The position numbers and the translations under genes are program-made. From Rostrohypoxylon terebratum (taxonomy: Eukaryota; Ascomycota; Sordariomycetes; Xylariales; Hypoxylaceae), in assembly GCA_022497145.1 (NCBI GenBank), contig MU385858.1:124001-188000 (forward strand): a stretch of DNA of 64,000 nucleotides, written 5' to 3'. The notes under the pieces are model-generated. The model did no database searches. It had not been told where the DNA came from and worked only from the letters and a program-made list of their open reading frames with translations. Position 1 is the stretch's first letter, and each line of letters begins with the position of its first letter. Positions 48,550 through 60,900 of this stretch are shown here, piece by piece.

Positions 48550-49888
48550 ATGGGACAACCTAGAATCCAGATCACAGAGGTAAATTGCGCGTTTCCTTCT
48601 CTCTGCTCCTACCTAGAAGGATGCCGAAGCGAGACCTCGCTTCTCGCTCCCACTCTCGCTTTCACTCAACCACGTAACCCCCACCTTTCACATCGCCGAC
48701 TAAAAAAACTCACGCCACTTTCAGCTGTACATCTACCCCATCAAAGCCCTGCGCCCCCTCTCGGTACCGACGGCCCAGCTCCGTCGCGAAGGGCTCAAGT
48801 ACGACCGGCGTTTCATGCTTCTGAAAGTCGAAGCCGACGGGCAGTACACGAACATCCAGACAGCGAGCTTCCCCGAGTGCACGCTGTTCTCGCAGACCAT
48901 CGACGGCGACCACATCGTCGTCACCTACCAGATCCCGGCCGTGCCGCTCGTGTCCCCTACACCCGAGCAAAGGACCCCCTTGCGCGTGCCCCTGGATCCA
49001 GAGTACGATGAGCATGCGGACGAAGTGCCTATCAATTTGTACGGCAGCGCGACGACGGCGTATCGCGTATGGGGGCCGTACAGCGACTGGTTCGCATCCT
49101 GCCTCGGCTACCCCACCGTGCTCGTGTACATCGGCTCGAATCGGCGACGCGTGCTAGCGCATGCTCCTCCCGCGCCGCCTCGTCCGACCAAGTCCTGGTA
49201 CGCGAGGATCGCTTCTCGCATCCCATTCACGTCCGAGTGGCCGCCGTCAGACGACGAGGTGGACGAAGCCGACGGCGACGATGATGGTGGCCTGACGTTC
49301 AACGAAGCGGCGCCGTTCCTCGTGACATCAAAGGCGTCGCTACGCGATGTCAGCGCGCGCCTGCCCCCGGGACAGGAGATGGACATGATCAAATTCCGGC
49401 CCAACATTGTCGTGGACGTGGTGCCCGACCACAGCCCTCCCTCGCCCCCATCCGCGCCTATCAGTGGTGATTCAGAAGGGGAAGACCACCCCACCAACCT
49501 CACCGCCTGGGACGAGGACTTCTGGTCCGAGCTGCTCATCGGAGGCACCCACCGGCTGGCGCTAACGGCCAATTGCGCGCGCTGCATCTCGATCAACATC
49601 GACTACGGCACGGGGTGTCCGGGGACGGACGAGTCTGGGTCCATTCTGAAGAAGCTTATGAGAGACCGCCGCGTGGACACCGGGAATAAGTGGTCGCCCA
49701 TCTTCGGGCGATACGCCTTCCTGCTGCCCCCCACTACCAACACCACCGCGATGAATGGTCCGAGCGACAGCAAGGAGCCATACGACGCATCGAGCTTGTT
49801 AGGCCTGGTCGCTGACGTCGCCGTGGGTGACGAGGTCAAGGTGACCCGGCGTATCAGCTCGCGAGACGTGTGGGCCTGGCCGAAGTGA
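48550..49888 (+). CDS. MOSC-domain protein (mARC-like molybdenum-cofactor/sulfur carrier)
   Basis: Two exons: 48550-48579 (10 codons) and 48725-49888, separated by a 145-nt phase-0 intron with a CT-rich end and acceptor TTTCAG. Product 397 aa. It begins MGQPRIQITELYIYPIKALR, the usual start of the MOSC N-terminal beta-barrel domain, followed by LKYDRRFMLL. The MOSC domain has NEAAPFLVTSKASL, FRPNIVVD (234-241) and NCARCISINID with Cys294 and Cys297, the place of the conserved cysteine that handles sulfur or the cofactor. Known of the family: stand-alone MOSC proteins resemble mARC reductases, which reduce N-hydroxylated compounds with cytochrome b5; the larger cofactor sulfurases add a NifS-like domain that is absent here. 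Two acidic/Pro-rich inserts (about 183-199 and 242-268) are unusual. There is no clear targeting peptide or membrane segment. GC content is visibly higher than in the neighbouring DNA. Confidence 0.88.
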
Positions 49889-50073
49889 AGCCGCCTGTCG
49901 TCCCGCCGTACATCCGCCTCAACCGGGCCGAGTCCCCCAAAACTTCCATCCAGTCGCGAGTCGCGAATCGCCGACGTACCTACCTACCATCACGCCCCCT
50001 AAGATCATCGAACGATAGATCGGTCAGCAGAGGCGAGCGCTCGAGCCAAACGCCTTAATTTCGCAGAGCGAGA

Positions 50074-50102
50074 CAAGAAAACAAGAAAACAAGAAAACAA
50101 GA
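50074..50102. repeat. 8-bp tandem repeat (AAGAAAAC unit)
   Basis: About 3.5 copies of AAGAAAAC, roughly 190 nt after the MOSC stop codon and possibly in its 3' untranslated region. Confidence 0.8.
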
Positions 50103-52948
50103 GCTGAAGGAGAGAAAAGAGAAGGAGAAAGCGAGAAGATCGACCAAACGGAGCCAGCGAGATAATCCGCCCCCATGGCGTCAGCAAGGCAGCGAGCCTA
50201 TCGTATCCCATCTACGGCATCGCTCACGCGCCTACGCATGTTATAGAGTGAGACATCCGTAGCACGTACACAGCTGGAAGAAAAAAAAAACCTCACAACG
50301 CTCGCGCACAGTCCACCGACGCTGCCAGCTGTCACCGACACTTTTTCCCTCGCGCCGTCCAATCCGCGTCTTGCGTCCTTACGTACGAGGCGAGAGAGAG
50401 AGTGGGGCGGAGGGTATAATCAACAAGTATAAGGAATAGACGTATGCGGCCTGAGGTGTAGCCAGCCTGCCAGCCTGCCTATGTCATATGTCAATCCGCG
50501 TCGGACGACCGGATCGCGATCTCGTTACATCCGGCCGATGTCCGCTCGAGCCAAACACACATACACACACACTCACACAACACAATCTCGCATCTTCGGG
50601 TAGGCATGGGAGCACCCGTCGATTTACCAGGTTGTAGGTAGCGAGGCGAGACGAGACGAGACGGGGGCGAAAGAATTTCCCCATTGGGGGCAAAAAGAAT
50701 GACACAAAAGTATTTAGAAAAAAAAAAAGGAAAGAAAAGTCGGTCTGTCGTACCATCAATCAAAAAAAAATCAGAACGTTGTACGTATGTACCTAAGTCC
50801 TACCTACCGTTCATCGTCCGTTCGTCATGGATCTCGCGGAAAACCCCTAGATCGGTAAACCGCCAGGTAGACAAGGTCGAATAAGGTGACGATGACGAGA
50901 GTGGATGAGATAGATCAGAACACATACCAACCTAGAAAAGCCTGGGAGGCACGGTACCTAGGACCAGCGGTATACAACATGCGTACTTATGCATGCAATG
51001 TACGTATGTCATGCGCGCGAGCGCTCGTGCGGGCGGGCGTGCGGACGTGCAGATCCCATACGAAATGCACGATGAACGATGTACGATTCGATACGATCCG
51101 ATACGATGTACGATTGCAAATTTTTAGAGCGCAGAAAAAAAACTAAAAAAACGAAACAGACCGAGCCAATCCCTTCCAATCCCATCGAGAGGCGAGCCCG
51201 TCAAGGCGAGAGAGGGAGCTGGGGCTTTCGGCTTGGCTGTTGTGTACCCTCCCCGAGGCGGTCTGCTGTCGTCTGCCGTGTACAAACGACATGTCGAAAA
51301 GCGCGGCCCCCCCCCCATTCCCAACCTTCCAACGAACGAGCCCCGATACATGTTCCAAGACGTTCCAGAAGCCGACGGGACCTTGCAGGTCTGCCGCGTG
51401 TGCGAAAACGCGTATCCCCACGTTGCACAGCGTTTGTAGTAGGGGGTGCGTAGGTAGCCCTGCCTAACTTCAGCTTCCCCGTTGGGCCGTACGCAGCAGC
51501 CTCAACTTTGACTTCATACCTTACCTGACCTGACTTGACTCGACCTGAGCACAACCCGGCGCAAGCCAAACCAAAAATCGAAGACCAAACACGCGAATGG
51601 ACGAGTACACCTAAGCAAAAGCTGCAACGTGGCATCGAGGCCCGACATCTTGGGCCTATCTGTCCGAAACCAACAAAAATATCTCTTTTCTCTATCTGGT
51701 AGTAAGGTATAATGAACACGATTGAGGTATCGGTTGTACTTGCGTACTAGTTGTCTCTTGCCGTAATTTCCTTTTTGTTTTCCCTTCGCGCCGGACCAAA
51801 AAAGCATCGCGTAAAAAAGGGAGAATGGGAAGTAGGAGACTAAGGTAGAAGGAAAGTCTACTCGCGTACTGTGTTGCCGTTAGGGGAGTATCGTGACTTT
51901 CCTTGCATCCGTGGTGCCCTCATTTTGTACGAGATAATAAGGACAGCGAAACCAGATCCATCGTAAATACACAATACAACCCTTTCCATCACCCAAATCC
52001 TGCAATCGTAAGAGTTTTTTTTCCCCCATTTGCTACTCATATCAATCCAATTGTACAGTCAAGGAAAAAAGAAAACAGATCTATGACGTGAGAACGCCAA
52101 CCTGATGGGCAGTGCTGAGATTCCTGCACGCCCCTGAACTCCGAAAAAGCCGTACCGAGGAAACGGGGAAATTTAGGCGACTCGACACTCCAGTGGGATG
52201 GGAGGGCGCCTGAAAGTTCCTGCAACAAATACAATGTCTATGGGTGTACATGAAGGAAATCATAACCATGAATGCCGTCAAACGAGGCTAAGGTGTACCG
52301 CGTACAGCCTGTGACAGCGGTGTAACACTTGGTCGGGAAAGTGATCTATCTCATCGGGATCTCGACGATTGGACCGGGATGCGCTGTGGCTCGTCGAGTG
52401 GCTGAAGAGAAGCAGGGAAGGGCACTGTGAAATGTCATTGAGAGGACAACGGCCTAGACCAATAGGATTTTGCCTGTCGTAGCCACGACCTGCAGGATCC
52501 TAGCGTCCGACAAGGGCCCCCCGCGCCAACTTCCGGATATCGATGGGCAATTGCGTGTTTCGAGAAACTTTTTTTTTCCTGCTGTCGGGGGTGTCGAAAA
52601 AAAATACATTTTCCCGACGTAAATCCCAACCCATGACGCCGGATGAAGAGGTTCCCTCCAATTGAAAAAAGTCAAGCTCGGCTTTAAAAGAGCCGAGACC
52701 GTTGTATTTGTGTGCTAAATTGGGGGTCATATTAATACTCTGATCACCTCGTTTGTCATACTTAAAGAATAGATGATGACATATGGGACCTGATAGATAA
52801 GTTTTTTTATCGAGCTTACCTCAATGGAAAATTAGTGACAACAGCGCAGCCCGGACCGGGTCCCCCGTGCTTAGCAGCTTTGTACGCATGCCCGGCACGT
52901 GTGGAGCTTGCAGTATTTACACTCGAAAATCCACCAGTGCGGACCCGA

Positions 52949-53251
52949 ATGACACATATGACAGGTCCATTGTATGAGAGTACTGTCCGACTTCAGCATC
53001 TTGAAGGAGTGTGCGCAGTTGTTCCCCACGGCCATGTTTGCGAGATGCTGTCAGGGATGTGTGCTTTAGCTGAGTTTCCGAATGCCGGGGTAGTAGTGAG
53101 TACCAGACGGCTGGATATGGCGGAGGTTTTTGCTAAGTCTACCCTAAGTGACGGGTCAGCTATACGATCCAATTTTCATACGGTCTATGAGTTTGGTATT
53201 AGTGTTGTGGTATACTTACAGAGAGATGAGCAAGGAAGTTGTGTGGACTAG
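52949..53251 (+). CDS. possible small orphan protein (100 aa)
   Basis: Open frame from an ATG followed by THMTGPLYES to a stop at 53249-53251. The frame stays open upstream to about 52835 without another ATG, so an upstream exon is possible. The composition looks protein-like: hydrophobic segments alternate with charged ones, with several Cys and His (VCAVVPHGHVCEMLSGMCAL). I recognise no family, signal peptide or membrane helix. A 10-bp repeat array lies about 160 nt downstream. It could be an orphan gene, a relic exon, or chance. Confidence 0.2.
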   Translation: MTHMTGPLYESTVRLQHLEGVCAVVPHGHVCEMLSGMCALAEFPNAGVVVSTRRLDMAEVFAKSTLSDGSAIRSNFHTVYEFGISVVVYLQRDEQGSCVD

Positions 53252-53390
53252 TTAGTCGACCTAGTGTGATGAGTGTTGGTGGCTTGTAATATGCGAGGAC
53301 CGAGGACCGAGGACCTGGTTAGGGTGTACTGTCTGTGTGGAGAAGAGTAAAGAGAGGCAGTATGCGAGAGTATATGTGGGAGTATGTAAG

Positions 53391-53466
53391 TGAGAGAGTG
53401 AGAGAGTGTGAGAGAGTATGAGAGAGTATGAGAGAGTATGAGAGAGTATGAGAGAGTATGAGAGAG
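53391..53466. repeat. 10-bp tandem repeat (AGAGAGTATG unit)
   Basis: Five perfect copies at 53411-53460 with degenerate copies on both sides. Purine-rich on the plus strand. Confidence 0.9.
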
Positions 53467-54120
53467 GAAGTGAGAGGAAGTGTCGAGGAAGAGAGGCTCG
53501 AGATAGGAAGGGGAGACAGGTGTTAAATAGCCAGTCGACAGGTTACAAGTCAACGAACGACCTTGAGGTCCAAACAGAATACTGGGTTGTCTTTGATTTT
53601 TTTTTGTTTGCCAAAATGTGGGTTTGGTGACGGGAGGAAGAATCAGAATACCTAAGGAGGCTGTTTGTAAGTTCCAAGGTTGGTAGGGCTGGCGAGATTT
53701 CTGGCAGATTAGGCGAGTCGGAATGGTGGATGTTTTTGTAGTGTATCAAAAAAGGTGAAACCAGTGAACAGGCGGTAAAAGGTTAGATAATATATAATAA
53801 AATGAAATGAAATAAAAGGGAAAAATAATAAGAATAATAATATTAAAAGAAATGTGATGTGTAACTAGTAACTACTCGTTCGTAGGAGACGTCGTTGCAG
53901 GCATAACATTGGAAGACATGGAAGACATGGAGTTGCTTTCAGGGAGGCTCAAATACTATGTAAGTACAGACTGTAATACCAGTCGAGCGTGCCATCGACG
54001 ACGTTGAACCCTTGTCCTATGACGATTGTCACGATTGTCGGCACCGCTCCCGCTAGGTCCATAGTATGGAAGGTTAGTTGGTAACCTTGAACCTTCGAGA
54101 GGTAGGGGAATGGTCTTGAA

Positions 54121-54237
54121 TCTTGGGTGACTTGGGTGACTTGGGGGTTGATTTGGGTAACTTGGATTACTTGGGTTACTTGGGTTACTTGGGTTAGTTA
54201 CTTGGGTGACTCGGACGACTTGGACAACTTGGGTGAG
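54121..54237. repeat. imperfect CTTGGGTGA/CTTGGGTTA minisatellite
   Basis: About a dozen diverged units of 9-10 nt based on ACTTGGGT over 117 nt. The best-kept units are around 54170-54195. Confidence 0.85.
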
Positions 54238-54892
54238 GTGATGGACAACATTAGACAGGAGTCGGGGTGGGAACCTTGAACTTGGAACTATGGCATGTCC
54301 CCGAGAATTTCGATGATGACAAGGGCAAGAAAAAAAAGAGAGAGAGAAAGTCCTTGTAAAAATGGTAGTGAGTGGATAAGTTTAGTAGTGTCTTTTTTTC
54401 CCTAAGAGCGATCAATCTTCTGCGACATGACTTACTCCAGCTAACTAGCACCTGCCAGCGGCAGTAACTTGTGTATCAGCAGTATCAGCTGTATTAGCAG
54501 TAACAGCCCTGGAGCCCTGGAGGCTACGGCTACCTGGAGGTATGGTATTGAATTACGATTTCCTTCTTTCCCACTTCCAATTAACCTTGAAGTATTAAGG
54601 TTAATACCTAACGCACCTTAGCGGTTTTAGTATACATAGTACCTGAATTTCATCATGGATGTATTATTGTACATCTATACCTGGTACCAAGCCTGAAGCA
54701 CTTGGACTAGCCTGGCCTAGCTAGTAGCCATCAATTAGTATGTACATACTGTAATAGCATGTATCCATATAGGATGGGGATCAATAATAGATGGGGATGG
54801 GATTGAAGTGGATTTGGGATTGGCGATGTACCTAAGTACCTGGTATATACACCCGCACCGAGCATTGAATTCAATCATGGATGTTGTAGTAG

Positions 54893-54927
54893 TACCTACC
54901 TACCTACCTACCTACCTACCTACCTAC
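54893..54927. repeat. TACC tetranucleotide repeat
   Basis: Between eight and nine perfect copies of TACC (GGTA on the other strand). The unit is the same GGTA/TACC word that flanks many of the CCTAGG sites. Confidence 0.92.
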
Positions 54928-57900
54928 ATAGTAGGATATTTGCTTTGGTAGGTACCTCCCGCTGCGTACACAGGCGTACATGCGTCTGCGTCTAATAAAT
55001 ATGTACTTTCCTATCTACATGCCTACTTTAGGTAGGTTAGAGGGTAACTGCCCGAACGGGGACCGTGTCAGACTTTTCTTTCCTTCTAATAAAGTGTCGG
55101 CTTGAAACTTCCTACTTATTATGCAAGTTAAACTGATAACACTGAACTAATCAATACCTATAATAGCATTCAGACAAAGCAAGTAGGCGATACATTGCAG
55201 TTAATGTGTGATGTATGTGTATATGCAATATGACAGAATCCCCGGTCATTTTGGTACTATGTATGTATGTATGTTGTAAGGTTCCAATGTTGCAATGCTG
55301 TATGCTGGGTGGTTTAATAAAAAAGACAGCCTATCCACTCACGTCAAAGAAACATATATAAACTAACACAAGATAATAAAACGAATGGTTGAATATGCCA
55401 GTGCGTTAAGTATTAATGAAATGTATTGGAATTTATTTTTACTCTAGTGAGTGCACTACGGAGAAATGTTTTTTTTTTTTAAAAAAAATCAAACGCAAAT
55501 AAAGCAATGGGATTCAAGAACAAATGACGAACCACGACGCTTCTTTGGGCAATGAGGGCCTAGGCACTGACTTTTTTTGAGCGGCGCATGGGTATGACAC
55601 GATATATGGAACGACAACGGCTTTTCTTAAAGGTTGTGGATTTCAATTTCGTTAATTAATTTTCTCTATTGCACCTTTTTCCTTGTTTTCCCTGATTTGC
55701 TCCTTCTCTTCATATGGATGTTGCCGCTACTCTCTCTGTCTGGTCTGACTACCTGCAGAACCAAGACTGACCTGCCGTACGATGTAAGTTAGAGATACCC
55801 AGGTAAATGTAAGTCGAGAGTCGAGGAATGACGGTCGATGTACCTTTTACATCTCTCAGGTTTTTATACCTCGGGGTGGTATAAGCGTTCCAAAGGTCAA
55901 GGTCTAGGATTGGACAAGGTAAAGGCGTACAGAGAGGATTCCTAGCTACTTTTTCTTTCAATCACCGTGAAAACCAGTCACAATCTGGAGCTAGCGGACG
56001 GCACATAGACGGAAACGTATTGGTCTTATCCTTCACCGGTCGGCCCTCGCCGCCTACCCCTACCCTACCTAAACTACGAAAATTGCCGAATCGGTACTCA
56101 GAGAGGGCTTTACCGGTGACCCTGCCTCTCCTCTTCTCGAGTACCTCGCGTAAAAGTGCTCATATATGTATGTGGCATGTATGATGGTTTGAGCCTAGAA
56201 GCAATATAGAATCTCAACCAAACCCATATTATGTGTGGTTTCCCGCACTCGATCGGAGACAATCTAGTTCATCTAGTCCATATAGCTTCGCAGGACGTAG
56301 TAATAAGGCCAGGCAGGTCAGGGTCCTTGGTCTTTGAGGCTACGGAGGCATGTATATGTTTTGGGAACCATTCGTGTGCGAGAGGCAGAACATTCGAGTT
56401 GTACCGGACAAGACGAAACTCTGGCGCGGTTCGCAATCACCGGCACGGTTCGCCAAGTCCACGATTGAACATGCCTGATTCCTGAATCGCTGCTGCCATC
56501 TATTGGCTACTCGAATGATGCAGTTCATCACTTGGTTATATAATAACCCTCTCTATACCCACGCAGCGTCGCCATCATAATGGGTCCGGGGGTCACATTA
56601 CGGGAGGGTGTAAGTGATCATGTACCCGTAAGTAATAGGCATAGCGTGTTTAGGTAGTCTCTTCTATTCTGAAGGGAACATCCCGATGTGCTACCTAAGG
56701 TCCTAAGGGCGCATCAGCTCGATTTTACATGCGTTCAAGATCTGACTGCGACACGAGGTCTAGTATAAGTGACATACATACCCTATCTAGATTCTACCCA
56801 GGTCAGAATGTAGTATGCGAGCGGTTCTGCGTTTTGTGATACTTCGGAGTTATGGTTGTGGTTAGTTGGTATCAGTAAGAACTAAGAGACTCAACGACTA
56901 ACTGCCCACCCAGGCAGGTAGGGAGTATGTCAGCGTCGAGAGGGATTTACGATGTAAGAATCAGGATATAACCAAGACATGAAGAACCCGATTGTCTGGA
57001 TTAGCATTTTGCTATGTGCTGTAAGTAAGAAAGGAGTAGTGTAACACAGGGGAGTGAAGATAATCAAGGTGCTCATTGGACGGAAATCATTTATAGCTGA
57101 CTAAATTAGAAAAAAAAAACATTTGGTGTAAGAATCTTACATATTGCGTTTTTTTTTACTCCATAATGGGTACTTAGCGAATAAATGGGCCTTACCAACT
57201 TTGGTCCGGGACAATGCTGATCATGTGAAGAAAAGGAGACGTACTATTATGTACTATAATAGACTTATCGGTAGGTAATATTGTAATACAGCGTCGCGAG
57301 CAACTTCCCTCTGACAGGACGAGGACAGGAAAGGGCGGACGAGTCAACTACCCACCTAGGTATGTGTAATAATAGTATAGAAACGATCGTGATGATAAGA
57401 ACTGATGATCTTGACCGACACTGACTGGTACTATTATTACTAGGTAGGTAGGTAGCTGTACGACCCGCGGGTATTTAAGGCTTTCCGCAAAGCGCGGGGT
57501 GATTTGCAGACCGACAGCCTCCGGAGGAAACTTGGATGTACTGGTTGCTGTAGCCAGTACATCTGTAGATAGAATCTACGGTCTTACAAAGCAACTGCAC
57601 TTTGAACTGCCAAGACAGGGAGTTGCCTGTCAAATCGAGCGAATGCGCAGCTACGTAGGTACTTATGTAATTACCTGGGCAATTGATTTACCGTGCATGA
57701 GATGTATCTCATACTTCGATTGATATGTATATGTAGGCTAAGCATCCTCCCTTAAAAATTGTATTTTACTCATTTTACTCAGGTCCGCTGCATCGCATAA
57801 CATGACATTACATTACAGTACATTACATGCTACCCAGCGCCGCCTTACTTCATACCTGCTTCATTCTTCACGTCCAATACGTGCATATATATCCAGGCAC

Positions 57901-60900
57901 GCAGGCACCAAATACGTAGGGTAGTATGACAGCGGCTGACAGGCTAGGTAACTAACGTGTCATTGTTATCAGGTACCAACTACCAACATAAAGGGACTTT
58001 CCATCGGGTGCATGTAAGGACATGCGATTTTGCAAATTTGGGTTGGAACGTGTCAAATGGCAGGAACATTAAGCAGTACACGGGTCGCAGTTACGTCGAA
58101 TCTCTTCCTTTTCCCTTCATCGGGAAACCTCGTGCCTGGTGCAATCTAGATGCAGCAGCAAGTCGACCCATGAGGGCACATTACCCGCAACTACTTTCTA
58201 TTTTGAGCCTCCTGCACGCTTGCCGAAAAGTAGTTTTCCACCCACCCCTGGACCACTGAACCTTGATTCGTCTAGTTTTGTTCAAAGTCAACCTAATCAA
58301 GGAATAAACTTTTAGCCGAGCTGTATTAGGCCTCCACCCTGAGCATTTTCAACCTTGACAACCTTGAACCTTTTCTTCTCGCTGACTCCTCTTCCAGAGT
58401 TGCCGTGACACCTCATACACCTCATACTTCATACTTAAGCAAGCCAAGCTGCATCTGAGCACCGCCTGGTTACCATCGTGTGCCGTGTCGGCTTTAATAG
58501 CCACTCTTATGGGCGTGTACCTAGGCAGCTAATACAAGCTATACAACGCCTTTCATGCCTCTTGTCAGGCTAAAACCGCCGTCGGGGTGCTTCTAGTACT
58601 AATATGGACCAAATCCCAAGGGCCAACATACGCAGAGTGGACGCAGAGTGGACGCATACTACTATGTAGTGCCAGAGTGGGCCAATTCTTCTTTACTACA
58701 TAGTATGTATGTGGTACTACATTCTACACTCTTAGTCTTGAGCGCTTTCCACTTTTCAATGCTGAGACGGCAAATAGGAGGATTTCAACGCCATAGTCCC
58801 TGATCCTTGGTCATACGACAGAGTAAGCTCCGTATTCAGGCACTGCGAGAAATTTTTTCAAATTACTACGTACGTGCTTTGCCCGGACTATCAAGGGGTC
58901 GCGCGACTCACGATCAATTCGTCCGGAGGGCGACTTGTCTTTTTGCCTTCTTCCAGGACCGGCCTTACCTACACTACTTACACTAGTTTGATATCCATTC
59001 TGGGGATAGGTTCATAATAACATAATTTGCTATGACTATTGCTGGTAGGGATCAGTCGCCCCCTTGGACGTTGAAACATTAAACTAGAGCATACTAATAT
59101 GATGTACGTGACAAGCTGACATCGGGTCCTAAGAGTCCCAACAGCCAGGCACCTCCTGGGCAGTCCCGCTACTTTACTAGTTACCGGTAGCCAGTACCGG
59201 TACAGTAGCTACTATTAGATGAACGGAAACCTGGGTCTAGGCCCTTGGTCTACGGCGTACCCACTTTCTTGCGGAGTTCAAATTCCTCATGGCAGAGCCC
59301 TACGGGTGGTAGGACTTCTGTTTCAAGCTATCTGGGAAATGGATTCGCCAGGATGGTCAAGCACCGAGGCACCACGAAGATATAGAATACATTTGTCATC
59401 CCCCGTTCGTCTCGGGTAGCGACCCAGGAGGAAGGGTGATGACGATGAGTAACACGTCTATTATACGGCGCATCCCACATTGTCGGTAACCTGCCTGCCG
59501 GCCCTGCCCAATTCAATGGAGCCTCAACACACCCTGGTCGTGGCTAAGACATATTAAGATACGAAGAGTTATGTACTCAATACTACTACTACTACGTAGT
59601 ACGTAGTACATATGGGATTGACAGGTACCTGATCCCACATCCCACAACCGCAGTACAAGCTCCCAAAGCATTGTATTTACTAGTATTTAGTATTTACACA
59701 TTACACGGCTTTGTGGCTTGGGAATAACCAGAAGATAGCTAGCGCAAAGCCATCTTAAAGCCACGGACATGCTATTTTTCATTTAGGTATTTAGGTACTT
59801 ACGCTCTTGTCTGCTGATGTCTGCTGACCACACCTTCATGCGTCGTTGTCTGCGGCCATCCTGCGGCCGGCGGGACCTTATTTCAGGGTGCGTAGCCGCG
59901 AACCGGTCTCGCTAATAATAAATATACATAGTATTCAAGCGAGGGTTATCCCCCGCCTGCCGGTTTCATGATTCGAATCCCCGGAGATTTTGAGATTTTG
60001 GAGAACAAATCACAAAATTCTCCGACCGCAAGTTTATGCCAAGGCCCAGCACTACGGTACGGAGTCAAGATTCCAAGCTGCTTCCATGGACTTGTTCTAC
60101 AGCGCCACCACAGGGTTGGCCTCGGGCCTGAAAAGGAGTCTTCGCACGTGGCTTTGACATTTCGGCCTGTTGGTTCCTGGAGAGGTCGCACACTACGCGG
60201 TACATTTATTCCTGTTTGGATAGTTCCATGCCCCACTGTCCGACCACGGCCAGGATACCCGGTAATGGTTCGTTATCTAAGGACCTAAGGACATTGGTCA
60301 CACGTCGTCGCCAATCGGTTATCTTCCTCGCTTCGACTCCTGGGTAACCGCCTAGGTACCTCCTACTCAGGACCGTTTGGATCATGGACGGCCCCGAGAA
60401 GAGAGTTCAATGCCGACTATGCATCTCAACCCTGCCGCGGCTACGCAATGCCAAGATGCTATTTAGAGACATGCCGCGTATTTTGTATACTTCTCCAATC
60501 CTCTCAGTGTCTGATTGTTTCTCGAAGTTCGGATCGTGATCGTAGAAGACCTTGTTGTACGGGGTCCATCTTGGTCGTGTGCAGGTGTCATCACTCAATT
60601 AGGCGTTGGTCGCCTCTGGTTGGTCATTAGACCTGCAGTTGGCCTAAAACGGAAGCCCTCCAATTTACCATAACACCAACTACCGGTTGCATTAGAACTA
60701 GTCTAAGTTCTAACAGACTCGCGCGTGCACGACCTGTTTGAGAACGAATTCAGAATAGTCGCCGGTCGTATTGACTATTCTAGAAACAATTTCATGAACT
60801 ATAGCTCGAGGGGCTGGCTTTACCGGTTAACCGTCAATACAACATCAAAACAATCGTCATCCGCCTCCCCGTAGCCAATCGAGGAAGACCCAGACACGGA

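Noticed and set aside
48710..49839. Several 60-163-codon frames on the strand opposite the MOSC gene and in its other frames
   Set aside because: They are shadows produced by the G/C-rich third positions of the real gene.
51143..51719. 172- and 92-codon minus-strand frames
   Set aside because: They overlap each other and plus-strand frames in GC-rich DNA, and are Arg/Gly/Ser-rich without a domain.
53391..54237. Repeat arrays considered as a CRISPR-like array
   Set aside because: Units are contiguous 9-10-mers without unique spacers; the organism is a eukaryote.
59230..59305. tRNA-like stretch with an A-box-like TAGGCCCTTGG and a B-box-like GTTCAAAT
   Set aside because: The T stem has a mismatch and no matching acceptor stem or anticodon arm can be drawn.
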